From Arthrobacter sp. Soc17.1.1.1 (GTDB lineage: Bacteria > Actinomycetota > Actinomycetes > Actinomycetales > Micrococcaceae), in contig NZ_JBAJII010000001.1 in assembly GCF_036867195.1 (NCBI RefSeq), positions 434,001 to 498,000 on the forward strand: a stretch of DNA of 64,000 nucleotides. The letters run 5' to 3'. The notes beneath the pieces are model-generated. The model was not told the DNA's origin. It made no database searches and worked only from the letters and a program-made list of their open reading frames with translations. The translations under genes and the position numbers were made by a program. Shown piece after piece: positions 41,182 to 49,633 of this stretch (position 1 is its first letter; the number at the start of each line of letters is the position of its first letter).

Positions 41182-41940
41182 ATGGACATCGAGCTGGACC
41201 AGGCCCGCATCGAGTCGATGATACTCGCCGGCGTGCGGATCGTCGCGTTCCTCGTGATCGCCCCGCCCTTCTCCTACCGCGGTATCCCGGCGCGCATCAA
41301 GGCGATGCTCGCCGTCGGGCTCGCCCTCGCTGTGTCCCCGCGGGTCGCCGAGGGCTATGCCACCGGCGGCACGGGGCAGTACGTGGGTGCGCTCGTCCTC
41401 GAACTCGTGATCGGCGCGGCCCTGGGGTTCCTCGTGCTCGTGATCTTCTCCGCCATCCAGTCCGCCGGCGCCCTGATCGACCTGTTCGGCGGCTTCTCGC
41501 TGGCGCAGGGCTTCGACCCGCAGTCCATGGTCAACGGGGCCCAGTTCGCGCGCCTGTTCCAGCTCACCGCCCTGACACTGCTCTTCACCTCCGACGGCTA
41601 CCAGCTCATCATCGGCGGCCTGATGCGGACGTTCGACGCCCTGCCGCTGGGCGGTGCGCTCGACCTCGCCGAACCCGCCGAAGCGCTCACCGGCGCCGTC
41701 ACCGGGCTCTTCCTCGCCTCCGTCCAGATCGCCGGCCCGCTCATCGTGGTCCTCTTCCTGGCCGACGTCGGCCTCGGGCTCCTGACGCGGGTCGCCCCGG
41801 CCCTGAACGCCTTCGCGCTCGGCTTCCCGCTCAAGATCTTCATCACGCTCAGCCTCGGCGGCGTGGTGTTCGTGGCCCTGCCCCGCGTCGTCGCGACCCT
41901 CGCCGACGAGGCCGCGACCGCCCTGATGGGGGTGGGCTGA
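41182..41940 (+). CDS. fliR: Flagellar export gate protein FliR
   Basis: A 252-residue protein with about six membrane helices: VRIVAFLVIAPPFSYRGIPA, RIKAMLAVGLALAVSPRV and FAPLTMDCG-free LFGGFSLAQGFDPQSMVNGA read in the sense frame. The C-terminal LNAFALGFPLKIFITLSLGG is the conserved FliR motif. It completes the FliP5-Q4-R1 gate. It begins one base after the fliQ stop. Confidence 0.94.
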   Translation: MDIELDQARIESMILAGVRIVAFLVIAPPFSYRGIPARIKAMLAVGLALAVSPRVAEGYATGGTGQYVGALVLELVIGAALGFLVLVIFSAIQSAGALIDLFGGFSLAQGFDPQSMVNGAQFARLFQLTALTLLFTSDGYQLIIGGLMRTFDALPLGGALDLAEPAEALTGAVTGLFLASVQIAGPLIVVLFLADVGLGLLTRVAPALNAFALGFPLKIFITLSLGGVVFVALPRVVATLADEAATALMGVG

Positions 41941-41942
41941 CC

Positions 41943-43046
41943 ATGGCGGAGGATTCCGGCGAGCGGACCGAGCAGGCCACCGACAAGCGGATGAAGGACG
42001 TCCGCTCCAAGGGCCAGCTCAGCAAGTCCGAGGACTTCACGGCCTGGATCGGCGTCGGGGCCGCGGCGCTCATGCTGCCGTCCCTCATCGCACGATCCTC
42101 GGACGTCGCCACGGAGCAGCTCGTCCGCGTCGCCGACACCATCGCGAACCCCGACCCGGCGGCGGCCCTCGACGCCCTCGCCGACGGCGGTGCCTCCCTC
42201 GCCACCATCCTGGGGCCGTTCCTCGGCGTGCTGCTCGTGGCCGTCCTCGGCACGGCAGCACTGCAGGGCGGCATCCACGTGAAGAAGTTCTCGGGCAGGT
42301 TCGAGCAGTTCAACGTGGTCACGGGACTCAAGCGGATCCTCGGCGGCCAGGCCCTGTGGCAGGGGGCGAAGGCGCTCCTGAAGACCGGGGTGGTCGCGCT
42401 CGTGCTCGTCGTCGTCGTGCAGAACCTCATGCCGGCGCTCATGGCGGCCGGAGGGCTGTCCGTCGCCTCGCTCCTCTCCACCGCCGGAGAAGGGACGGCC
42501 GCGCTGCTGCAGGCCGCCGTCGTCGCGGGCCTCGCCCTCGCGGCGCTCGATGTCCTCGTGGTGATGCGCCGCAACCGCAAGAAGACACGCATGACCAAGA
42601 AGGAGGTCAAGGACGAGAACAAGAACTCCGACGGCGACCCCCTCATCAAGTCGCAGCGGCGCTCCCGCCAGCTCGCCATGAGCCGCAACCGCATGATCGC
42701 CGCCGTCGGCGGGGCCGACGTCGTGCTCGTCAACCCGACGCACGTCGCGGTGGCCCTCAAATACGAACCCGGCCGGTCGGCGCCGCGCGTCGTCGCGAAG
42801 GGTGCCGGCGTGATCGCCGCGAGGATCCGCGAGGAGGCCGAGAAGAAGCACGTGCCGATGGTCTCGGACATCCCGCTCGCACGCGCCCTGTATGCGGCGT
42901 GCGACCTCGGCCAGGAGATCCCGTTCGAGAACTACGACCAGGTGGCCCGCATCCTGGCATTCGTCATGTCCCTGAGGACCAGGGGAGCCGCCCGCGGCGT
43001 CCACACCCTGCCCGCCCGACCCGCAGCCGCCGGAGGCCTCCGATAA
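41943..43046 (+). CDS. flhB: Flagellar export switch protein FlhB
   Basis: A 367-residue protein: EDSGERTEQATDKRMKDVRS and KGQLSKSEDFTAWIG at the N-terminus, four membrane helices, and the cytoplasmic part with RMTKKEVKDENKNSDGDPLI. The autocleavage site NPTH is at residues 264-267 in DVVLVNPTHVAVALKYEP. Autocleavage lets FlhB switch from rod/hook to filament substrates. The start follows fliR by two bases and the stop overlaps flhA. Confidence 0.97.
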   Translation: MAEDSGERTEQATDKRMKDVRSKGQLSKSEDFTAWIGVGAAALMLPSLIARSSDVATEQLVRVADTIANPDPAAALDALADGGASLATILGPFLGVLLVAVLGTAALQGGIHVKKFSGRFEQFNVVTGLKRILGGQALWQGAKALLKTGVVALVLVVVVQNLMPALMAAGGLSVASLLSTAGEGTAALLQAAVVAGLALAALDVLVVMRRNRKKTRMTKKEVKDENKNSDGDPLIKSQRRSRQLAMSRNRMIAAVGGADVVLVNPTHVAVALKYEPGRSAPRVVAKGAGVIAARIREEAEKKHVPMVSDIPLARALYAACDLGQEIPFENYDQVARILAFVMSLRTRGAARGVHTLPARPAAAGGLR

Positions 43047-45094
43047 TGCGTTCTTCCCTGCCCAAGTTCCTGGTACCCGTCGGGGTCGTCGGCATCATCC
43101 TGCTCCTCGTGGTGCCGGTGCCGTCGGTGCTGCTGGACGTGCTGATCATCGTGAACATCCTGCTGGCGCTCGTGATCCTGCTGAACACCATGTTCGTGCG
43201 CAAGCCCCTGGACTTCTCCGTGTTCCCGTCCCTGCTGCTCGTCGCGACGCTGTTCCGCCTCGGCCTCAACGTCGCCTCCACCCGGCTGGTGCTCGGCGAC
43301 GGCTACGCGGGCGAGGTCATCGCCGCCTTCGGGCACGTCGCCGTCGGCGGGTCGATCATCATCGGCGCCGTCGTCTTCCTGATCCTCGTCGTCATCCAGT
43401 TCGTCGTGGTCACCAAGGGTGCCGAGCGCGTCGCCGAGGTGGGGGCCCGCTTCACGCTGGACGCCATGCCGGGCAAGCAGATGGCCATCGACGCCGACCT
43501 CAACGCCGGGCTGATCACCGACACGCAGGCCCGCGAGCGCCGGGCGGAGGTCTCCGCGGAGGCCGACTTCTACGGTGCCATGGACGGCGCGTCGAAGTTC
43601 GTGAAGGGCGACGCCATCGCCGGCATCATCATCATCATCATCAATATCGTCGGTGGCATCGCGATCGGCATGCTGCAGGACGGCCTGCCCATCTCCGAGG
43701 CCCTCACCACGTACGGGCTGCTCACCATCGGCGACGGCCTCGTCACCCAGATCCCGGCTCTGCTCATGGCGGTGTCCACCGGCATGATCGTGACCCGCTC
43801 CAACGCCGACGCGGACATGGGTTCGATGGCGGCGCAGCAGCTCGGCCAGTCGCAGAACGCCCTGCGCATCGCGGGAGCGGCGGCGATCGTCATGGCCCTC
43901 ATCCCCGGCATGCCGAAGCTGCCGTTCGTGGTGGTGGGGGCGGGCCTGATCGTGATCGCACAGCGGCTCAGGAAGTCGGACGCCGACGCCCGGACGGCGG
44001 CCGCCGCGCTCGAGGCCGAAGCCGCCGCACCCTCGGCCGACAGCACCGACGACCTGCTCGAGCAGATGCGCGTCCACGCCCTCGAGGTGCTGCTCGCCCC
44101 GGACCTCGTGGACGTCGTCACGGGCGCCCCCGACGACCTGCTCGGACGCGTCCGCGCACTCCGCCGGAAGATCGCCCTCGAACTCGGTGTCGTGGTCCCT
44201 CCCGTCCGCACACGGGACAGCATCGACCTGCCGCCGGCCACCTACGTCATCAGGATCGCCGGCGTCGAGGCCGGGCGGGGCGAGGCGCCGCGCGGCAAGG
44301 TCCTCGCCCTCGGCGACCACCTCGCCCACCTGCCCGGCACAGCGGTCGTCGAACCCGTGTTCGGGCTCGCGGGCAAGTGGGTGCCGTCCGAGCTCCGCCA
44401 CAACGCCGAGCTCTCCGGCGCCACGGTCATCGACCGCGTGTCGGTGCTGGTGACCCACCTCTCCGCGGTCATCACGGCGAACGCCGCCCGCCTCCTGACC
44501 CGCGAGGACGTCCGCGTCCTGACCGACGGCGTCCGGCAGGTGAACCCGTCCGCCGTCGAGGAACTGGTGCCCGGTCTGCTGTCGCTGGCCGAGGTGCAGC
44601 GCGTACTGCAGGGACTGCTGTCGGAGCAGGTGCCGATCAACGACCTCGCGCGCATCTACGAGGCACTGACGCTGAAGGCGAAGTCGTCGTCGGACCCGGA
44701 GGGCCTCGTCGAGGCCGCCCGGCTGGCACTCGGGCCCGCCGTGACGCAGCCGTACCTCGACGGCCCCCTGCTGCGCGTCATCATGATCGACCCGCTGCTC
44801 GAACAGTCCATGCTCGAGGGCCTCCGCCCGTCCGACCAGGGCACGCAGATCCTCCTCGACCCCGCCCGGACCGAGGCCGTCCTCGCCTCCATCCGCTCCA
44901 CGGCGGCCGACCTCGAGGCCTCCGGGCAGGCCGCGGTCCTCGTCTGCGCACCGGCGCTGCGGCCCGCGCTGAAACGGCTCGTCGGCCCGCAGGCGGCAGC
45001 ACTGCCCGTGCTGTCCTACCAGGAGGTCACCAGCGCGAACGTGGCCATCGAGACCGTAGGAGTGGTCCGTGGTACCGCAGCTGTTTCATCTTGA
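43046..45094 (+). CDS. flhA: Flagellar export gate protein FlhA
   Basis: A 682-residue protein, full family length. Eight N-terminal membrane helices include FSVFPSLLLVATLFRLGLNV and the FHIPEP-region sequence RFTLDAMPGKQMAIDADLNA followed by EADFYGAMDGASKFVKGDAI. The cytoplasmic domain starts near residue 330 and forms the nonameric docking ring for chaperone-cargo. The ATG overlaps the flhB stop by one base; the end overlaps the FlhF-like gene by 26 bases. Confidence 0.97.
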   Translation: MRSSLPKFLVPVGVVGIILLLVVPVPSVLLDVLIIVNILLALVILLNTMFVRKPLDFSVFPSLLLVATLFRLGLNVASTRLVLGDGYAGEVIAAFGHVAVGGSIIIGAVVFLILVVIQFVVVTKGAERVAEVGARFTLDAMPGKQMAIDADLNAGLITDTQARERRAEVSAEADFYGAMDGASKFVKGDAIAGIIIIIINIVGGIAIGMLQDGLPISEALTTYGLLTIGDGLVTQIPALLMAVSTGMIVTRSNADADMGSMAAQQLGQSQNALRIAGAAAIVMALIPGMPKLPFVVVGAGLIVIAQRLRKSDADARTAAAALEAEAAAPSADSTDDLLEQMRVHALEVLLAPDLVDVVTGAPDDLLGRVRALRRKIALELGVVVPPVRTRDSIDLPPATYVIRIAGVEAGRGEAPRGKVLALGDHLAHLPGTAVVEPVFGLAGKWVPSELRHNAELSGATVIDRVSVLVTHLSAVITANAARLLTREDVRVLTDGVRQVNPSAVEELVPGLLSLAEVQRVLQGLLSEQVPINDLARIYEALTLKAKSSSDPEGLVEAARLALGPAVTQPYLDGPLLRVIMIDPLLEQSMLEGLRPSDQGTQILLDPARTEAVLASIRSTAADLEASGQAAVLVCAPALRPALKRLVGPQAAALPVLSYQEVTSANVAIETVGVVRGTAAVSS

Positions 45095-46295
45095 GGGTTC
45101 CTCCCTCGGGGAGCTGAAGACGCGGGCCGCCACCCTGTACGGGCCGCACGCGCTCATCGTCTCCGCGGAACTGGTGACCGTCGGCGGGATCCGGGGCGTC
45201 TTCGCGCGCAAGCACTACGAGATCGTCGTGGAAGTACCGCAGCAGGACGGCGCCCCGGCCGGCGGGCGTCCACGCGGACGGCGCAGCGCCGCGGCGCAGC
45301 CCTCCGGTATCGGCGCACTCCTGGAACAGGCCGAACTCGACGAGGCGCGGCTCACCGGAACCGGCCGTGCGGGCACCGGCAGCCGTTCCGGGCGGCAGGA
45401 GGAACCGGCGGCCGCCGTCTCCACCGACTCGGGCCTCTTCGCCGCGCTCATGGACAACCTGACCTTCGCGACCGACCCGGTGCCGTCCCCCGGCGGCCCG
45501 ACGCCGGCACCGGCCGCTGCGGACGACCGTGCCCGATCCGCGGAGGACGACCGTGCCCGTCCCGTGGCGCGCCCCTCCCGGCCGGCGGCCGGGATCGATG
45601 CGGGGGCGGGCATGATCGGCGGTCCGGGCAGCGCCGGGGCCGATGACGCGTCCGCCGTCGTCCCGCACCTCGACGCGGTACCGGGCGACCCCGCACAGCT
45701 GCCCGATCTGGGCGGACACACCGTCAGCCGGTCCGCCGCGCGGCTACCCGTCCCCGCCGTCCTCCAGGCCCCGGGCGATCTCGTGACCGTCATCGGGTCG
45801 CCCGCCGCGAGCTGGGAGGTCGTCCAGGCGATGGCGACGGCCTTCGGCGGGGGAGCCCCCGCCGCGGTCGCGCTCGCGGGGGAGGCCACGGGCTGGCTGC
45901 GGCCGGACGCCCGCAGGATCGGGGACCACCTCGACGCGAACGCCGCCCGTGCCGCAGGCGTGGACGGCGGACACCCGGTGTTCCTCGCCCTGTGGTCCGG
46001 GGACCCCGTGGAGGATGCCCGCCTGCTGCTCGCCCTGCGCCCGGACCAGGTGTGGCTCGCGGTCGATGCCGGGCGCAAGGAGGCCGACACCGCCGCGTGG
46101 GCCGGGGCGCTGCGCAGGAGCATGGAGCGTGCCGGGCTCGAGCCGGCTGGCCTCGCCGTCGTCGGGCAGAGCGCGACGTCGACGCCCGACACCGTCCTCG
46201 CCCTGGGACTGCCCGTGGGCTGGCAGGACGGGCCGACGGGACGCATCCGGCCGGGCGGCGGTCGCCGACGGGCCCGGCCGGCCGGGATAGAGTGA
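45069..46295 (+). CDS. FlhF-like protein lacking the GTPase P-loop
   Basis: A 408-residue protein. The N-terminal 60 residues (LFHLEGSSLGELKTRAATLY, then GPHALIVSAELVTVGGIRGV and FARKHYEIVVEV) match the FlhF start. After a long low-complexity linker comes a compact C-terminal domain at about residues 230-390 (APGDLVTVIGSPAASWEVVQ) in the position of the SRP-type NG domain. The P-loop GxxGxGKTT is replaced by GSPAASWE, and no DTAG-type motif is visible. It cannot bind GTP in the usual way and may be a degenerate or repurposed FlhF. The GTG start lies inside flhA. Confidence 0.75.
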   Translation: MVPQLFHLEGSSLGELKTRAATLYGPHALIVSAELVTVGGIRGVFARKHYEIVVEVPQQDGAPAGGRPRGRRSAAAQPSGIGALLEQAELDEARLTGTGRAGTGSRSGRQEEPAAAVSTDSGLFAALMDNLTFATDPVPSPGGPTPAPAAADDRARSAEDDRARPVARPSRPAAGIDAGAGMIGGPGSAGADDASAVVPHLDAVPGDPAQLPDLGGHTVSRSAARLPVPAVLQAPGDLVTVIGSPAASWEVVQAMATAFGGGAPAAVALAGEATGWLRPDARRIGDHLDANAARAAGVDGGHPVFLALWSGDPVEDARLLLALRPDQVWLAVDAGRKEADTAAWAGALRRSMERAGLEPAGLAVVGQSATSTPDTVLALGLPVGWQDGPTGRIRPGGGRRRARPAGIE

Positions 46296-46299
46296 CACG

Positions 46300-46575
46300 A
46301 TGCTTGTTCTAACGCGAAAGGTCGGGGAGCAGATCCTGATCGGCGACGACATCGTCATCACGGTGCTCGATTCCCGCGGTGAGGGCATCCGCATCGGCAT
46401 CGACGCGCCCCGGGGCGTGAAGATCCAGCGCGAGGAGGTCCTGCGCGCCGTCACGGAGGCGAACCTCGCCGCCGCGGCCGCCGATGCCGCGGGTGCCGAC
46501 GCCCTGAAGGCACTGCTGCAGTCGGGCGCCGTGGTCATCACCGACGAAGGCCCGAAGGGCCCGCCCGGCGCCTAA
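46300..46575 (+). CDS. csrA: Translational regulator CsrA
   Basis: A 91-residue RNA-binding protein: MLVLTRKVGEQILIGDDIVI, then GIRIGIDAPRGVKIQREEVL. The conserved Arg at position 44 (QREEV) and the beta-strand core are intact. The C-terminus is about 30 residues longer than E. coli CsrA. It probably represses flagellin translation by binding GGA motifs, with FliW as its antagonist. It is separated from the FlhF-like gene by four bases. Confidence 0.95.
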   Translation: MLVLTRKVGEQILIGDDIVITVLDSRGEGIRIGIDAPRGVKIQREEVLRAVTEANLAAAAADAAGADALKALLQSGAVVITDEGPKGPPGA

Positions 46576-46684
46576 CAGACTCCCCGGGCAGTGGCGAGGA
46601 CCGCGCTCCGCCATTTTGCCGTTGCCGCCGGAAATCCACGGACCTAGCCTGACACCACCTGTTCACACCGACACGGAGGTACTC

Positions 46685-46927
46685 ATGGCTACTGGCGAAA
46701 CCGGATTCGACGACGTCTCGTTCGACCTCATCTCCCTGCAGTACCACTCGCTGAAGGCCGGGCACGACTACGGGCAGTACGTGCGCGACGCCCGCAACGC
46801 GGGCCGCGACGACATCGCGGACTTCTTCGAGCAGGTCATGGCCCAGGATTCCGAGCGGGCCGCGAGATGCCACGCGTTCCTGGGTGAACTGACCGGGTCC
46901 TCGGAGTCCGGCCCGGCGATGGGCTGA
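46685..46927 (+). CDS. Small conserved helical protein (80 aa)
   Basis: An 80-residue soluble protein (ATGETGFDDVSFDLISLQYH, then SLKAGHDYGQYVRDARNAGR and DDIADFFEQVMAQDSERAAR) with predicted helices and no signal peptide. The composition resembles small ferritin-like or four-helix proteins, but I do not recognise the family with confidence. GGAGGT lies five bases before the ATG. A 109-base gap separates it from csrA. Confidence 0.7.
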   Translation: MATGETGFDDVSFDLISLQYHSLKAGHDYGQYVRDARNAGRDDIADFFEQVMAQDSERAARCHAFLGELTGSSESGPAMG

Positions 46928-46946
46928 TCCGGCGCGCTCACCGGAC

Positions 46947-46993
46947 GCGGAGCTGTGGCGGGTGCGCGTCCCGCGGACCCGCCACAGCTCCGC
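46947..46993 (+). terminator. Terminator after the small helical gene
   Basis: Perfect 17-bp arms (46947-46963 and 46977-46993, containing GGAGCTGTGGCGGGT) flank a 13-base loop, 19 bases after the stop at 46927. No T-tract follows. Confidence 0.75.
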
Positions 46994-47033
46994 CGACAGC
47001 TCCGGACGGGCCCGGACCGGTCCGGACATGGAA

Positions 47034-47062
47034 GAACCCCGGCGGCGTACCGTCCGGGGTTC
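47034..47062 (-). terminator. Hairpin downstream of tRNA-Thr
   Basis: GAACCCCGG (47034-47042) pairs with CCGGGGTTC (47054-47062). On the minus strand it is followed by TTCC, a short pyrimidine run, six bases after the tRNA end. It could end the tRNA transcript. Confidence 0.55.
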
Positions 47063-47068
47063 CGATGG

Positions 47069-47141
47069 AGCCTCCTGCCAGAGTCGAACTGGCGACCTTC
47101 TCATTACGAGTGAGACGCTCTACCGACTGAGCTAAGGAGGC
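47069..47141 (-). tRNA. tRNA-Thr (anticodon CGU)
   Basis: Minus strand: acceptor GCCTCCT (47141-47135) pairs with AGGAGGC (47076-47070), with T as discriminator at 47069. The D-arm TAGCTCAGTCGGTAGAGC and T-arm GTTCGACTC are canonical. The anticodon arm TCTCA-CTCGTAA-TGAGA shows CGT. No CCA is encoded. Length is 73 bases. Confidence 0.94.
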
Positions 47142-47360
47142 AATGCTTCCCGGTTCCGGGCTGTACCCGGGGCCGATCCACAAGCCACAACTTTATAGGA
47201 GGGTCCGCCCCGCGGTCAAAATGGTGGATCCCGGCGCGAATTCGGCTCCGGTTCACCCCGGCGCCGCCTCCCGTACGCACCCCCGTCAGCCGCGTCCGGA
47301 ACACTGAGGGCACCCGTGACCCGCATCGGGGCGGTTCCGGCAGCACAAGGGGGACGCCGC

Positions 47361-48101
47361 GTGGCGCACGACCGCACATTCTCGCTCGCCGTGATCGACA
47401 TGGCGGGGACCACCGTCGACGAGGGCGCCCTGCAGGAGGAGGCCTTCTCGCGGGCCCTGGCCTCGCACGGCGTGCACGAGGGCACGGGTGCCTTCGACGA
47501 CATGACCGCGTACGCGCGCCGGACGATGGGCACCTCCAAGGAACTCGTCTTCCGGCATCTCTTCGACGACGCCGCCACCGCCGTGGGCGTGAACCGGACC
47601 TTCGAGACGGCATACGACACCCTCCTTGCCCGGCACGGCGTCCGGCCCATCCCGGGCGCCGAGGACGCCATCCTGGCGCTGCGTGGCCTGGGCCTGAAGA
47701 TCTGCCTCGCCACCGGCTTCGGGCGGCACACGCAGAACATGATCCTGGAGTCCCTCGGCTGGATGGGCCTGGCCGACCTCAGCCTCTGCCCCTCGGACGC
47801 GGGCCGCGGCCGCCCCTACCCGGACATCATCCTCACCGCGGTCCTCGCCCTCGACATCGAGGACGTCCGTTCGGTCCTCGTGGCGGGGGACACGACATCG
47901 GACGTCGTCGCGGGGCAGAGGGCCGGCGCGGGTGCGGTCATCGGGGTCCTGACGGGTGCGCACTCGGAGGCCGAACTGCGGCTCGCCGGGGCCGACGTCG
48001 TCCTGCCGTCCATGTGCCACCTGCCGCAGTGGCTCCCGTCAGGGATCGACAGCACTCAGCAGCGCGTGCCGTCCGCCGGGACCGTGCCGTCGATGAAGTA
48101 G
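47361..48101 (+). CDS. Phosphonatase-like HAD hydrolase
   Basis: A 246-residue HAD-superfamily hydrolase with LAVIDMAGTTVDEGALQEEA (nucleophile Asp in VIDMAG), a helical cap and the later HAD motifs: Ser/Thr-type ICLATGFGRHTQ, Lys-type GRGRPYPDIILTAV and VLVAGDTTSDVVAGQRAGA. The IDMAGTTVDEG start is typical of phosphonatase-like (PhnX-related) enzymes. The GTG at 47361 has AAGGGGGA upstream; 47316 is an alternative. The 3' end overlaps the convergent peptidase gene by 46 bases. Confidence 0.85.
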   Translation: MAHDRTFSLAVIDMAGTTVDEGALQEEAFSRALASHGVHEGTGAFDDMTAYARRTMGTSKELVFRHLFDDAATAVGVNRTFETAYDTLLARHGVRPIPGAEDAILALRGLGLKICLATGFGRHTQNMILESLGWMGLADLSLCPSDAGRGRPYPDIILTAVLALDIEDVRSVLVAGDTTSDVVAGQRAGAGAVIGVLTGAHSEAELRLAGADVVLPSMCHLPQWLPSGIDSTQQRVPSAGTVPSMK

Positions 48102-49633
48102 GAGTCGACGAGGTCGAGGACGCAGTCGTTGGACCGCCCGTAGGCGGTGTGCCCCTCGCCCTGCCAGGTGACGTGCACGCCGGACTCCAGTTGCCCGGCG
48201 AGGGCGGTGGACCACTCGTAGGGCGTGGCGGGATCGCCCGTGGTGCCGATCACGACGATCGGATCCGCCCCGGCGGCCTGCAGGGGAGCCGGCCCGAGGA
48301 CGGGCGGGTACTTCCACGGCGCGCACGTGATGCCGCCGTAGGCGAGGAACCGTCCGAAGGTCGGTGACGCGGCGACGAGTTCCTGCTCGTCGGCGCGCAT
48401 CTGCGCGGGATCGCTCGTCATCGGGTAGTCGAGGCATGTCACGGCGAGGAAGGCCGCCGTCGAGTTGGACGCGTAGGTGCCGTCCGGCCGGCGCTCGGCG
48501 CCGAGGTCCGCGAGGTACAGCATGCTGGTCGGGTCGCCGGCGAGGGCCGCGGTGACCGCCTGGGTGAGGGTGGGCCAGTTGCCGTTGTCGTAGAGCGGCA
48601 GGATGAAGCCCTGGACGAAGGTGGAGATCGGCACGAGGCGGCCGTCCTCCGCGGTGAGCGGCTGACGCTCGACGGCGGCGAACAGGTCCTGGATCTGGCG
48701 GACGCCATCGTCCACGCTCCCGGTGTACGGGCAGTCCGCCCCCTGCTGGCAGGCGGCGACGTACGCGCGGACCGCCCGTTCGAAGCCGCCCGCCTGCCCG
48801 AGCGTGATGTTCTCGTTGCTGAGCGAGGGGTCGACCGCGCCGTCGAGCACGAGGCGTCCCACCCGCTCGGGGAACAGGTCCGCGTACGTCGCCCCCAGCT
48901 GGGTCCCGTAGGAGAAACCGAGGAAGTTGAGCTTCGGGTCGCTGACGAGCGCGCGCAGGATGTCCATGTCGCGTGCCGCCGACTCGGTGTCCACGAACCC
49001 GAGCAGTTCGCCCGTGCGCTCGGCGCAGAGATCCGCGTACTCCTGGGCGTCGGCGGTCATCAGCGCCAGGATCTCCTCCTCGGGAGCGCCGGGCGGGTAG
49101 CTCTCCTGCCGGGCCTCGTCCTGCTCGGCGTCGGTGTAGCACTCGACCGCGCTGGACCGGTTGACCCCACGGGGGTCGAACCCGACGATGTCGTAGTCCT
49201 CGCGCAGCCGCTCGCTCGTGACGTAGTCGAGGGAATCCTTCACGATGTTCACGCCGGATCCTCCGGGACCGCCCGGGTTCACGAGGACGGTGCCCTGCGC
49301 CTCGCCGGTGGCGTCGGACCGGATGGCGGACAGCTCGATGCTGCTGCGGCCGGGGTCGCTGTAGTCCAGCGGCACCTCGATCGTGGCGCACGAGAACGAC
49401 TCCTCGCAGTCCTCCCACCGCACCTCCTGCGTGTAGAAGCCGCGGAGATCACCGGCCACCTCGCCGATGGCCGCCGGATCGGCGGTCTCCACACCGGTCA
49501 CCGGGGCGTCCGCCCCGTCGGGGGAGAACAGGGTGCACCCGGACAGGCCGAGCACCACGGCGGCGGACGCGGCGAAGACGCCCAGGGGGCGACGGCGCGG
49601 GGCCGTACCGGGGGAGAGCGGTCCAGGGGTCAT
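48056..49633 (-). CDS. TAP-like alpha/beta hydrolase lipoprotein (tripeptidyl aminopeptidase type)
   Basis: A 525-residue exported lipoprotein with lipobox LGLSGC at about residue 33. The alpha/beta-hydrolase fold has the oxyanion segment VLVNPGGPGGSGVNIVKDSL, nucleophile Ser in LNFLGFSYGTQLGATYADLF, catalytic Asp in VIGTTGDPATPYEW and His in WQGEGHTAYG. A C-terminal TAP-like domain follows. Members cleave N-terminal peptides or small esters at the cell surface. It overlaps holB (49630) by four bases on the same strand. Confidence 0.92.
   Translation of the reverse strand: MTPGPLSPGTAPRRRPLGVFAASAAVVLGLSGCTLFSPDGADAPVTGVETADPAAIGEVAGDLRGFYTQEVRWEDCEESFSCATIEVPLDYSDPGRSSIELSAIRSDATGEAQGTVLVNPGGPGGSGVNIVKDSLDYVTSERLREDYDIVGFDPRGVNRSSAVECYTDAEQDEARQESYPPGAPEEEILALMTADAQEYADLCAERTGELLGFVDTESAARDMDILRALVSDPKLNFLGFSYGTQLGATYADLFPERVGRLVLDGAVDPSLSNENITLGQAGGFERAVRAYVAACQQGADCPYTGSVDDGVRQIQDLFAAVERQPLTAEDGRLVPISTFVQGFILPLYDNGNWPTLTQAVTAALAGDPTSMLYLADLGAERRPDGTYASNSTAAFLAVTCLDYPMTSDPAQMRADEQELVAASPTFGRFLAYGGITCAPWKYPPVLGPAPLQAAGADPIVVIGTTGDPATPYEWSTALAGQLESGVHVTWQGEGHTAYGRSNDCVLDLVDSYFIDGTVPADGTRC

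Noticed and set aside
42932..44458. Long antisense frame opposite flhA/flhB
   Set aside because: It is His/Asp/Gly-rich low-complexity sequence with no motif; the sense strand encodes clear FlhB and FlhA.
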